This document shows positions 1 through 6,409 of a DNA stretch of 14,485 bases, piece after piece. The notes under the pieces were generated by a model that worked only from the letters and a program-made list of their open reading frames with translations, was not told the DNA's origin and did not search any database. A program made the translations under genes and the position numbers. The stretch is from CAZUUO01 sp964622665 (lineage in GTDB: Bacteria; Patescibacteriota; Patescibacteriia; Magasanikbacterales; GCA-002688135): positions 1 through 14,485 of the forward strand of contig CAZUUO010000020.1 in NCBI GenBank assembly GCA_964622665.1, written 5' to 3'. Every line of letters starts with the position of its first letter. Position 1 is the first letter of the stretch.

Positions 1-172
1 GAGAATATCGTGTTCCATACGATGAATTGTTCAACAAACAGTGTACCACACAATTGCTCATTTGTTTTCTTTTATATGTGGATGATAACTTTTCTCTTGT
101 GAAATAGAGGGGGGTAGTAGGAAAGGTGAATAATTTTTTTGAGAATTTAAAATTTGAAATCCAACTAGTTCA
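1..172. other. Unresolved edge region, no firm gene
   Basis: No gene can be assigned with confidence. A forward frame is open from base 3 to a TAG at 105-107 and could be the last 34 codons of a gene entering from the left (it reads EYRVPYDELFNK at its start). A second forward frame is also open to a TGA at 100-102. On the reverse strand an ATG at 61-59 opens a frame that leaves the window, so a leftward gene is equally possible. There is a run of seven T at 134-140 but no convincing hairpin before it. AACTAGTT (163-170) is a short palindrome with no assigned role. Confidence 0.3.
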
Positions 173-1507
173 TCATCTATGTGTAATTTTATTTCCATTG
201 ATGTCGATGTGATATCTATTTCCATTTTGTACTACTTCTGTTCGTCCGTTTCTAAAATCTTCTATTTTATTGTATTCCTCATTATTCAATCTACTCCCAT
301 CTTCGGTAATAAAATGCCACTTATTTCCTTGTTGTACTGGTGCTCGTCCGTTGGAGAAATTTCCTAATTCATCATACACCTCATTATTCAATCTACTCCC
401 ATCTTCGGTAATGAAATGCCACTTATTTCCTTGTTGTACTGGTGCTCGTCCGTTGGAGAATTCCAATGCGTCATCATAAACATCATTATTCAATCTGCTC
501 CCATCTTCGGTAATGAAATGAAATTTGTTTCCTTGTTGTACTGGTGCTCGTCCGTTGGAGAATTCCAATGCGTCATCATAAACATCATTATTCAATCTGC
601 TCCCATCTTCGGTAATGAAATGAAATTTGTTTCCTTGTTGTACTCTTGCTCGTCCATTGGAGAAACTTCCGCACCACTCATACACCTCACCATTTAATCT
701 ATTCCCATCTTCTTTTATAAAATGCCACTTGTTTCCATGTTGTACTGGTGCCAGTCCGTTGGAGAAAACTCCCGCATCCTCATACTCCTCATTATTCAAT
801 CTACCCCCATCTTCTTTTATAAAATGCCATTTTTTTCTTTGTTGTATTCTCGCTCGTCCGTTGGAGAAATTTCCACACCATGCGTACTCTTCATTATTCA
901 ATCTCTCTCCATTTTTGGTAATGTAATGCCACTTGTCTCCTTGTTTTACTGCTGCTTGTCCGTTGGAGAATTCCGAAGCATCCTCATACTCCTCATTATT
1001 CAATCTACCCCCATCTTCTTTTATAAAATGCCATTTTTTTCTTTGTTGTATTCTCGCTCGTCCGTTGGAGAAATTTCCACACCATGCGTACTCTTCATTA
1101 TTCAATCTCTCTCCATTTTTGGTAATGTAATGCCACTTGTCTCCTTGTTTTACTGCTGCTTGTCCGTTGGAGAATTCCGAAGCATCCTCATACTCCTTAC
1201 TATTTAACCGTTCTCCTTGTTTATTAATGTAGAAATATTTTCCGTTCCAATCTTTAGCGACCGCATATCCTTCACTAAATATTCTTACTTCTTGTAGGTT
1301 TAATCTTTCTCGCAGTATTGCACTGAGTTTATATTCTTCACTTTCGTGGATTTCAAAATATCTTTCTAATTCTCCCACTTTCTTTTTTTGTGTTTGTAGT
1401 TCTTTTTGAAGTATATTAAGATCCGTCTCTTTATTTTTGAGATTGCGTACGGTATTTTTAATTTTTCCAAGGGCTGTCAGTTGTGCGTGGATGTTGGTGC
1501 AGGACAT
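173..1507 (-). CDS. Coiled-coil and WG-like repeat protein
   Basis: The 444-residue protein has no signal peptide or membrane helix, so it is probably cytoplasmic. Residues about 10-55 are charged with spaced Leu/Ile and look like a coiled coil. From residue 75 to the end it is built of 34-residue units: a diverged first unit (75-108), nine clear units (109-414) and a partial last unit (415-444). Each unit carries FSNG-x-A-x-V, then K-W/F-H-F/Y-I-x-x-x-G, then RLN and a Tyr. This matches the WG-repeat family (typical form GlApV...gkwGyId..G), with His where WG repeats usually have Gly. That family is thought to form beta-structured scaffolds of unknown ligand. Units 109-176 and 177-244 are identical. 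The gene is divergent from the phosphomannomutase gene and has its own extended -10. The fold assignment is fairly sure; the function is unknown. Confidence 0.85.
   Translation of the reverse strand: MSCTNIHAQLTALGKIKNTVRNLKNKETDLNILQKELQTQKKKVGELERYFEIHESEEYKLSAILRERLNLQEVRIFSEGYAVAKDWNGKYFYINKQGERLNSKEYEDASEFSNGQAAVKQGDKWHYITKNGERLNNEEYAWCGNFSNGRARIQQRKKWHFIKEDGGRLNNEEYEDASEFSNGQAAVKQGDKWHYITKNGERLNNEEYAWCGNFSNGRARIQQRKKWHFIKEDGGRLNNEEYEDAGVFSNGLAPVQHGNKWHFIKEDGNRLNGEVYEWCGSFSNGRARVQQGNKFHFITEDGSRLNNDVYDDALEFSNGRAPVQQGNKFHFITEDGSRLNNDVYDDALEFSNGRAPVQQGNKWHFITEDGSRLNNEVYDELGNFSNGRAPVQQGNKWHFITEDGSRLNNEEYNKIEDFRNGRTEVVQNGNRYHIDINGNKITHR
426..644. repeat. 102-bp tandem duplication
   Basis: Bases 426-542 match 528-644 at an offset of 102 bp, covering the units beginning ALEF. 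The next units towards the gene end (about 285-357 against 387-459) match with a single visible difference. This shows a second duplication with a one-unit step, separate from the 204-bp one. Confidence 0.85.
774..1181. repeat. Perfect 204-bp tandem duplication
   Basis: Bases 774-977 are repeated without a visible mismatch at 978-1181, and the match continues about 15 bases into the following unit (to about 1196). The period is 204 bp, two protein units, so the frame is kept. Identity at silent positions points to a recent duplication or to conversion. Confidence 0.93.
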
Positions 1508-1516
1508 AGTGGGTAT

Positions 1517-1525
1517 AGTATATCA
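1517..1525 (-). promoter_or_regulatory. Extended -10 for WG-repeat gene
   Basis: On the reverse strand the sequence reads TGATATACT, a TGn extended -10 with TATACT, 9 nt before the ATG at 1507. A start about 7 nt after the -10 would leave a leader of 2-3 nt. There is no good -35 (TCCATC at the 17-nt spacing) and no Shine-Dalgarno. Confidence 0.6.
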
Positions 1526-1580
1526 TGATGTAAGTGGGAGATGGAAATATTGTTGATGTGGTAATTTTGAAAGATGGTGA

Positions 1581-1609
1581 TTGCGGTTTCTCTTTTTTTT
1601 TGTTACGAT
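1581..1609 (+). promoter_or_regulatory. Sigma70-type promoter for phosphomannomutase
   Basis: TTGCGG (1581-1586), a 17-nt spacer and TACGAT (1604-1609) preceded by TGT make a plausible extended -10 promoter. The predicted leader before the ATG at 1637 is about 20 nt and has no Shine-Dalgarno. Confidence 0.45.
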
Positions 1610-1636
1610 TTGGGTATTCCTGATTAACCTATTTTT

Positions 1637-2968
1637 ATGTCAGTTTTTCATGCATACGATGTTCGCGGTTTGATTGATAGTGAAATTACACCTCAACTTG
1701 CGTATAAAATTGGTGTTGCGATGGCTCGGTTCACAAATGCAGCTCAATTTGTAGTAGGTCGCGACATGCGTGATTCGAGTATTCCCTTTGCTGATTGTTT
1801 GTGCCGTGGATTGGCAAGTAACGGTGCAAAAATTATTGATATCGGATTGTGTTCAACACCGTTGTTTTATTTTGCAGTAACGACCTACAAAACGGCGGGT
1901 GTTATGGTGACCGCGTCACATAATCCTGCTGAGTATAATGGGTTTAAGTTGATGAATGTGGATTTGTTACCGATTGGTGAGGATAGCGGTATTCGGGTGA
2001 TTGAAAAGATGGTGGGGGAAATGGGTGATGAAGAGGTTGTTGTTCCTGTTGTTGTAGAAAAAGTGGATGTATTGTCTGCGTATATTGCAAAAGTTAACAC
2101 GTTGGTACCGTTTCAAACGATTGCCCCGATGTCGGTGGTGGTTGATGCTGGAAATGGAATGGGTGGATATGTAGGGAATGCTTTTTTTGATGCATTACCG
2201 GTGACTACAGAAAAAATATATTTTGAGTTGGATGGAAGTTTTCCTAATCATGAAGCAAATCCTATAAAATTTGAAACATTGCGTGTGTTGTCAGCAACAG
2301 TTGTTGCGCGGGGGGCGACGCTCGGTATTGCGTATGATGGCGATGCTGATCGTGTCGGGTTTGTAGATGAAAAGGGAACTCCCTTGTCGGGAGATATTGT
2401 CGCGACTTTATTGGCACGCGAAATGTTGCGTTTGCATCCAAGGTCACTCGTGCTTGGTGATGTTCGTTGTACGCATGCGTATCAAGATGAAGTTGAAATG
2501 TTGGGTGGGAAATATGGAATGAGTAAAGTTGGTCATGCGCATATTAAAAATCAGATGGCAAAAGAAGGTGCTGTGTTTGCGGGTGAACTTTCGGCGCATT
2601 ATTATTTTGGTGAATTTGTGAGAAATGAATCGCCAGAATTTGCTATTGCGTTATTGATGGCAATGGTGACGCGTGAACAAAAACCGTTGTCGGAGATTGT
2701 CGCAGAAGTGACCCACTACGCTCACTCAGAAGAAATTAATTTTTCTGTGGTAGATAAACAAAGTATTTTAGATGCGTTGTTGCAGCGATATCAGGATGGG
2801 GAAATATATAAACTTGATGGAGTGAAAATTGTATTTGCTAATTGGTGGTGTAGTGTACGCGCATCCAATACTGAAAATAAATTGCGGTTAGTAGTTGAAG
2901 CTGATACGCAGGAATTATTACAAGAAAAAATTACTGAAGTTTCAGGAGTGATTACGGGGTTGGGATGA
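1637..2968 (+). CDS. manB: Phosphomannomutase/phosphoglucomutase
   Basis: A 443-residue member of the alpha-D-phosphohexomutase superfamily, which interconverts hexose 6-phosphate and 1-phosphate and supplies nucleotide-sugar precursors for surface glycans in the cytosol. All four family signatures are visible: the phosphoserine loop TASHNPAEYNG with Ser94, the Mg loop DGDADR (234-239), the sugar-specificity loop GELSAHYYF (316-324), and the C-terminal phosphate-binding RASNTENKLRL. The GE-(L/M)-S loop fits the PMM/PGM subgroup (AlgC/ManB) better than GlmM, but mannose versus glucose preference cannot be read from sequence alone. The length is normal. The start is the only in-frame ATG in front of the conserved FHAYDVRG opening. 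The gene ends with two consecutive TGA codons, which shows that TGA is a stop here. Confidence 0.93.
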   Translation: MSVFHAYDVRGLIDSEITPQLAYKIGVAMARFTNAAQFVVGRDMRDSSIPFADCLCRGLASNGAKIIDIGLCSTPLFYFAVTTYKTAGVMVTASHNPAEYNGFKLMNVDLLPIGEDSGIRVIEKMVGEMGDEEVVVPVVVEKVDVLSAYIAKVNTLVPFQTIAPMSVVVDAGNGMGGYVGNAFFDALPVTTEKIYFELDGSFPNHEANPIKFETLRVLSATVVARGATLGIAYDGDADRVGFVDEKGTPLSGDIVATLLAREMLRLHPRSLVLGDVRCTHAYQDEVEMLGGKYGMSKVGHAHIKNQMAKEGAVFAGELSAHYYFGEFVRNESPEFAIALLMAMVTREQKPLSEIVAEVTHYAHSEEINFSVVDKQSILDALLQRYQDGEIYKLDGVKIVFANWWCSVRASNTENKLRLVVEADTQELLQEKITEVSGVITGLG

Positions 2969-2991
2969 TGATACCTGTTTTGTATAATCTG

Positions 2992-3007
2992 TGAACAAGT
3001 GTGTTCA
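2992..3007. promoter_or_regulatory. Inverted repeat in -35 region
   Basis: TGAACA-AGTG-TGTTCA is a perfect 6-bp inverted repeat with a 4-nt centre. It lies just upstream of the extended -10 of the carboxypeptidase gene and just downstream of the phosphomannomutase stop. It could be a repressor operator, or, with TGTTTT following it, a weak terminator. The stem is AT-rich and short, so neither role is firm. Confidence 0.35.
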
Positions 3008-3014
3008 TGTTTTG

Positions 3015-3023
3015 TGATATACT
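3015..3023 (+). promoter_or_regulatory. Extended -10 for carboxypeptidase gene
   Basis: TGATATACT, identical to the motif before the WG-repeat gene, lies 14 nt before the ATG at 3038. The predicted transcript would start near 3030, giving a leader of about 8 nt with no Shine-Dalgarno. No -35 match is seen. Confidence 0.6.
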
Positions 3024-3037
3024 ACTTCGTATACACT

Positions 3038-3913
3038 ATGAAGTATTTCATTTCACTTTTTTTGAGTATTTTTTTACTCATGCCTATTTCCACATTGGCA
3101 GCAACTGATTCGTACGTGGGAACAACATTTAAAACGGGAACAAAAAGTTATGCGGTAGTGACTCCTGAAGGAGAGGTGGTGATGGGAAAAAATATTTCAG
3201 CACCATTACCGATTGCATCACTGACTAAATTAATGAGCGCGATGGTGTTACTTGATAATGGATTGAATTTTGATGGGGTGGTGGCTTATGACAAGGATAA
3301 GCACTACGCCTATCGTAATTACATGAATTTCGCACAAGGCGATGAAATTGCGGTGCGCGATTTGTGGTATTCCATGTTGACAGGATCGATGAATATTCCG
3401 GTGCGCATGATGGTTGATTATGAAGGGTTTGGTGATGAACAATTTGTAGAGATGATGAATGAAAAGGCTCGTAGTTTGGGATTGACGGCAACCACGTATT
3501 TTGATGTGTCGGGTCTTGATGAACGCAATGTTTCCAATGCATTTGAAATTTCTCGTATTTTACATGCCGCACTGCAATATCCAGAAATTGCAGATGCATT
3601 ATCACAATCTTCCTACTCATTTAGTGAGGTGATGAGTAATAACAAAACAGTGAATCATTATTTTACGCACACCAATGTATTGCTCCGCAAAAAAGTTCCT
3701 TTTGAAATCGTTGCAAGTAAAACGGGATACACCATTGAAGCGGGGCCTTGTATTGCAATGCAAGTCGTTAGTTCTGATAAAAAACCGTATATTGTAGTGA
3801 CGCTCGGTGAAACAAATTATCGTAAACGATATTTAGAAATTCCTAAATTATTGTCAGCGACCGATCGGTATGTTGCTTCATTACCGGGTAAGGAATTTGC
3901 AATTGGCTGGTAG
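3038..3913 (+). CDS. D-alanyl-D-alanine carboxypeptidase (peptidase S11)
   Basis: A penicillin-binding-protein type carboxypeptidase, which removes the terminal D-Ala of peptidoglycan stem peptides outside the cytoplasmic membrane. Residues 1 to about 22 are a signal peptide (Lys2, hydrophobic core, Leu-Ala-Ala cleavage region). The three active-site motifs are visible: S61-x-x-K64 (ASLTK), S117-M-N119 and K228-T-G230. The SxN motif has Met where Gly or Ala is usual. At 291 residues the protein has the catalytic domain but not the C-terminal beta-sandwich and membrane-anchoring helix of DacA/PBP5, so it may be released or peripheral. An in-frame GTG at 2999 would extend it by 13 residues, but that codon lies upstream of the -10 and would spoil the signal peptide, so ATG 3038 is preferred. 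An endopeptidase (PbpG-like) activity is possible. Confidence 0.9.
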   Translation: MKYFISLFLSIFLLMPISTLAATDSYVGTTFKTGTKSYAVVTPEGEVVMGKNISAPLPIASLTKLMSAMVLLDNGLNFDGVVAYDKDKHYAYRNYMNFAQGDEIAVRDLWYSMLTGSMNIPVRMMVDYEGFGDEQFVEMMNEKARSLGLTATTYFDVSGLDERNVSNAFEISRILHAALQYPEIADALSQSSYSFSEVMSNNKTVNHYFTHTNVLLRKKVPFEIVASKTGYTIEAGPCIAMQVVSSDKKPYIVVTLGETNYRKRYLEIPKLLSATDRYVASLPGKEFAIGW

Positions 3914-3920
3914 TTTTTCC

Positions 3921-3949
3921 TTGCTCACCTTTGTGTAATTTAGTACTAT
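3921..3949 (+). promoter_or_regulatory. Possible promoter for rseP-pheST cluster
   Basis: TTGCTC (3921-3926), 17 nt, then TACTAT (3944-3949). The predicted start near 3956 would be about 3 nt before the rseP ATG at 3959. Both hexamers are imperfect and there is no TGn, so this is weaker than the other promoters. Read-through from the carboxypeptidase gene, 45 bases upstream with no terminator seen, is the alternative. Confidence 0.35.
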
Positions 3950-3968
3950 GAATCTGCTATGCAGATTC
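3950..3968. repeat. Perfect 8-bp inverted repeat over rseP start
   Basis: GAATCTGC-TAT-GCAGATTC is a perfect 8-bp stem with a 3-nt loop. The start codon (3959-3961) spans the loop and the first stem base. In a transcript reading through from upstream the start codon would sit in a hairpin. In a transcript starting near 3956 most of the 5' arm would be absent. As DNA it could equally be an operator. Confidence 0.6.
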
Positions 3969-5020
3969 TTTTATTTATACTTGTTTTGGCGGTTTTGGTA
4001 CTGTTTCATGAATGGGGACATTTTACGGCTGCTCGTAAATTAGGTGTGGGTGTTTTAGAATTTGGATTTGGATTTCCTCCACGATTATATGCAATTACCA
4101 AAAAGGGGATTGCGTATACGATTAATGCGTTGCCGCTTGGTGGTTTTGTACGATTGAAAGGTGAAGATGGAGAAAATACGGATCCAGATTCATTTTTAGT
4201 ACAACCACGATGGAAGAAAGCGATTATTTTATTTGCCGGAGTATTCATGAATTGGATACTGGCGATTGTGCTATTTTCTACGGCAAATATTTTAGGAGTC
4301 ACGCAAGTAATTAGTGATGAGACGGTTGGTGCACATAATGTTTCTATTACCGTCCTTGATGTTGTACCTGATGGACAAGCGCAAAAGGCGGGTTTACAAA
4401 AAGGAGATGAAATTGTGCGGGTTAATAATCGTGATGTGCAACCTATTTCATTGCCGGATGAAATTCAAGCCGCCTATGATGCGCAAAAACCAGTAACCCT
4501 GGAGATTAAGCGTGCGGCGGAATTGGTGACTGTATCGGTGACACCGACTGTACAGACCGATGCACAAAAAGCTACCGTTGGATTGTCTTATGCAAAAGTG
4601 GGTAATGTTTCGTATTCTTTTTTTGAAAGTGTCGGAGTTGCCGTGAAGGATACGTATCATATGTCAATTTCGGTTGCGCGGGGATTGTTTGATATGATTG
4701 CGGGTCTTGTGATGGGAAAAGGATTAGATGAAGGAGTTTCAGGACCTATTGGTATTGCACGGATGACCGGTGAAGTTGCGTCACGGGGGTTTGCAGAATT
4801 ATTACAATTTATGGGTTTATTGTCCGTAAATTTGGCTGTCCTTAATTTATTGCCTTTTCCTTCTCTTGATGGGGGAAGACTCGTATTTGTGGGGATTGAG
4901 GCTGTAATTCGAAGAAAAATACCGACTCGTTTTGAGGGTTGGACACATGCGCTGGGGTTTGTAATACTAATGGTTGCAGTAGTTTTGATCTCGGTTCGGG
5001 ATATTATGCATATTTGGTAA
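3959..5020 (+). CDS. rseP: RseP-like site-2 metalloprotease
   Basis: A 353-residue intramembrane zinc metalloprotease of the M50 (RseP/RasP) family, which cuts transmembrane substrates such as anti-sigma factors and signal-peptide remnants within the membrane. The zinc site HEWGH (His17, Glu18, His21) is in the first helix. A hydrophobic segment follows at about 85-105. One PDZ domain occupies about residues 125-200, with the GLQKGDEIVRVN core. The second catalytic motif is N296-LLPFPSLDGG-306, followed by a final helix near the C-terminus. E. coli RseP has two PDZ domains and about 450 residues; the single-PDZ form matches RasP-type and many CPR members. The upstream ATG at 3948 is out of frame and closes quickly. 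Only one base separates this gene from pheS. The substrate is not predictable from context. Confidence 0.93.
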   Translation: MQILLFILVLAVLVLFHEWGHFTAARKLGVGVLEFGFGFPPRLYAITKKGIAYTINALPLGGFVRLKGEDGENTDPDSFLVQPRWKKAIILFAGVFMNWILAIVLFSTANILGVTQVISDETVGAHNVSITVLDVVPDGQAQKAGLQKGDEIVRVNNRDVQPISLPDEIQAAYDAQKPVTLEIKRAAELVTVSVTPTVQTDAQKATVGLSYAKVGNVSYSFFESVGVAVKDTYHMSISVARGLFDMIAGLVMGKGLDEGVSGPIGIARMTGEVASRGFAELLQFMGLLSVNLAVLNLLPFPSLDGGRLVFVGIEAVIRRKIPTRFEGWTHALGFVILMVAVVLISVRDIMHIW

Positions 5021-5021
5021 T

Positions 5022-6071
5022 ATGGAAAACTTGATACATGACACACGACAAGACGCGCTTTCAGCAATTGAAAAGGCTTATTCTCTTGAAGTTCTTGAAG
5101 AGTTGCGTGTTGAATTTTTGGGACGCAAAGGACGCGTGACAGAACTCTTAAAGAAGATGAAAGATTTTAGTGCTGAAGAAAAAAAGGAATGGGGTCCCGT
5201 TCTTCATGCCTTAAAAGAAGAGATTGAAAAAAAATTGGATGTGCGTATTGGTGAATTTGAAAAGGAAAAATTTGCGCAACTGGCCCAAACTGAATGGATT
5301 GATGTTACAAAACCATCAGGCATGTTACCCCACGGTTCTCGACATCTGGTTTCTCAAACGATTGATCAACTAATGGAAGTTTTTGGAAGAATTGGTTTTA
5401 CCCGCTACAGCGCACCAGAAGTTGATTACGATTTTTTTGCGTTTGAAAGTTTGAATATGCCACCTACTCATCCGGCACGTGATGATTGGGAAACCTTTTT
5501 TATTGATGCGCCTGTTTCAAAAGAATTTGGTAAACAAGTGTTGACGCCACATACCAGCAACATGCAAGTGCGGGCGATGACTGAATTACCATTGCCACTA
5601 CGACTCATTTCTATTGGTCGTGTGTATCGTCGTCAATCTGATGCGTCACATGTACCGATGTTTCATCAAGTGGAACTGCTTTCAGTGGGTGAAGATGTGA
5701 CGTTGACCCAACTCAAGGGAACGATTGAATATTTTATGAAATCGTTTTTTGGGGAAAATCGTAAGTTGCGTTTTCGTCCTCACCATTTTAGATTTACGGA
5801 ACCAAGTTTTGAAGTTGATATTGATTGTGATGTCTGTCATGGTGATGCGAGCGTTGGGTGCCGTGTTTGTAAAGAAGGTTGGTTGGAGTTGGGGGGAGCT
5901 GGTATGACACATCCAAATGTGTTGTTGGCTGCTGATGTTGATCCAAAACAATATCGCGCATTTGCGTTTGGATTTGGACTTGAACGCATCACGATGATGA
6001 AATCTGGTTTAAAGATTCCTGACATTCGTATGATTTACGAAAATGACATGAGATTTTTGAAACAGTTCTAA
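5022..6071 (+). CDS. pheS: Phenylalanyl-tRNA synthetase alpha subunit
   Basis: The catalytic subunit of the alpha2-beta2 class II synthetase that charges tRNA-Phe. At 349 residues the length is usual. Residues 1 to about 85 form the N-terminal coiled-coil arm that contacts tRNA. The class II core follows: motif 1 region near 105-140, PHTSNMQVRAM (normally THTS-x-Q-R), motif 2 RVYRRQSDASHVPMFHQVE with His215-Gln216 and Glu218, and motif 3 FGFGLERITMM near the C-terminus. A four-cysteine insert (Cys269, Cys272, Cys280, Cys283, spaced CxxC-x7-CxxC) probably binds zinc; such a CxxC pair is common in PheS. The ATG follows the rseP stop by one base with no Shine-Dalgarno, suggesting reinitiation by the ribosome that has just finished rseP. 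Confidence 0.97.
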   Translation: MENLIHDTRQDALSAIEKAYSLEVLEELRVEFLGRKGRVTELLKKMKDFSAEEKKEWGPVLHALKEEIEKKLDVRIGEFEKEKFAQLAQTEWIDVTKPSGMLPHGSRHLVSQTIDQLMEVFGRIGFTRYSAPEVDYDFFAFESLNMPPTHPARDDWETFFIDAPVSKEFGKQVLTPHTSNMQVRAMTELPLPLRLISIGRVYRRQSDASHVPMFHQVELLSVGEDVTLTQLKGTIEYFMKSFFGENRKLRFRPHHFRFTEPSFEVDIDCDVCHGDASVGCRVCKEGWLELGGAGMTHPNVLLAADVDPKQYRAFAFGFGLERITMMKSGLKIPDIRMIYENDMRFLKQF

Positions 6072-6072
6072 T

Positions 6073-6408
6073 ATGAATATTTTACTCCTTGCTATTGCGC
6101 AGTTGATGTACTCAATTTCTGACTTAGTGCAGAAGGTGAGTATGCAAAAAATTGGTTTTTCATTTGCATTGTTGAAACATCCGCCATTTGTACTGACCTG
6201 GGTTTTAACGTTTGGTGCATTGGTAACTCAAGTGTACGTGCTTTCGCGCTATGAGTTATCAAAAACCATGATTACTATCGGGGTATTTCACGCGATGTTT
6301 GCAACTATCTTAGGCGTTTACTTTTTGAAAGAAAAACTAACAACGCTCAATAGTGTGGGAATTGTCTTGTCGGTTGTTGCTGTTATACTCATAAACCTGA
6401 AAAAATAA
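6073..6408 (+). CDS. Small EamA/SMR-like four-helix membrane protein
   Basis: A 111-residue protein with four predicted membrane helices at about 2-20, 38-58, 65-84 and 92-108. The size and topology match a single EamA half-domain or the small multidrug resistance family, which act as dimers. The third and fourth helices carry the typical pattern TMITIGVFHAMFATILG, then FLKEKLT, then a Gly/Val-rich helix ending in Lys-Lys. The first helix has Asp17 (SISDLVQK). This resembles, but does not align exactly with, the proton-coupling Glu14 of EmrE, so multidrug export is not supported. A lipid-linked sugar flippase of ArnE/ArnF type is another option. It is unusual because it separates pheS from pheT with one base on each side, so all three should be co-translated. 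The substrate is unknown. Confidence 0.8.
   Translation: MNILLLAIAQLMYSISDLVQKVSMQKIGFSFALLKHPPFVLTWVLTFGALVTQVYVLSRYELSKTMITIGVFHAMFATILGVYFLKEKLTTLNSVGIVLSVVAVILINLKK
6362..6389 (+). promoter_or_regulatory. Internal promoter candidate before pheT
   Basis: Inside the 3' end of the EamA-like gene, TTGTCT (6362-6367), a 16-nt spacer and TATACT (6384-6389) preceded by TGT form an extended -10 promoter with four of six matches in the -35. The pheT ATG is 20 nt downstream. It is the same TGnTATACT motif as elsewhere in the window. The bases are also codons of the upstream gene, so chance is possible. Confidence 0.45.
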
Positions 6409-6409
6409 T

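Larger units (their letters stand above)
266..1183 (-). repeat. Nine tandem 102-bp coding repeats
   Basis: Nine in-frame units of exactly 102 bp (34 codons) lie head to tail inside the WG-like gene. Units 1-2 and 3-4 are identical A-B pairs (ASEF...YAW followed by CGNF...YED). Units 5-6 (AGVF...YEW, CGSF...YDD) look like a diverged copy of the same pair. Units 7-9 (ALEF, ALEF, LGNF) are single-unit copies. The array therefore seems to have grown both in 204-bp and in 102-bp steps. Confidence 0.93.

Noticed and set aside
266..1183. CRISPR-like array
   Set aside because: Units are contiguous 102-bp coding repeats without unique spacers and keep one long reading frame.
179..1207. Forward-strand open frames across the WG-repeat gene
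   Set aside because: They mirror the 102-bp periodicity of the reverse-strand gene in antisense; the repeat has no stop in these frames, so they stay open by repetition.
1588..1603. T-rich run as a terminator
   Set aside because: No stem-loop precedes it, and it lies between two divergent genes within the likely promoter spacer.
2966..2968. UGA recoded as glycine or tryptophan
   Set aside because: TGA ends the phosphomannomutase (doubled), WG-repeat and transglutaminase-like genes at natural lengths; tryptophan in conserved positions is TGG.
2992..3007. True LexA/SOS box
   Set aside because: The GAAC and GTTC halves are separated by 6 nt, not the 4 nt of the Gram-positive box, and the downstream gene is not an SOS gene.
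2999..3037. GTG start adding 13 residues to the carboxypeptidase
   Set aside because: It lies upstream of the extended -10 at 3015-3023 and would place a Cys/Tyr-rich stretch before a normal signal peptide that begins at ATG 3038.
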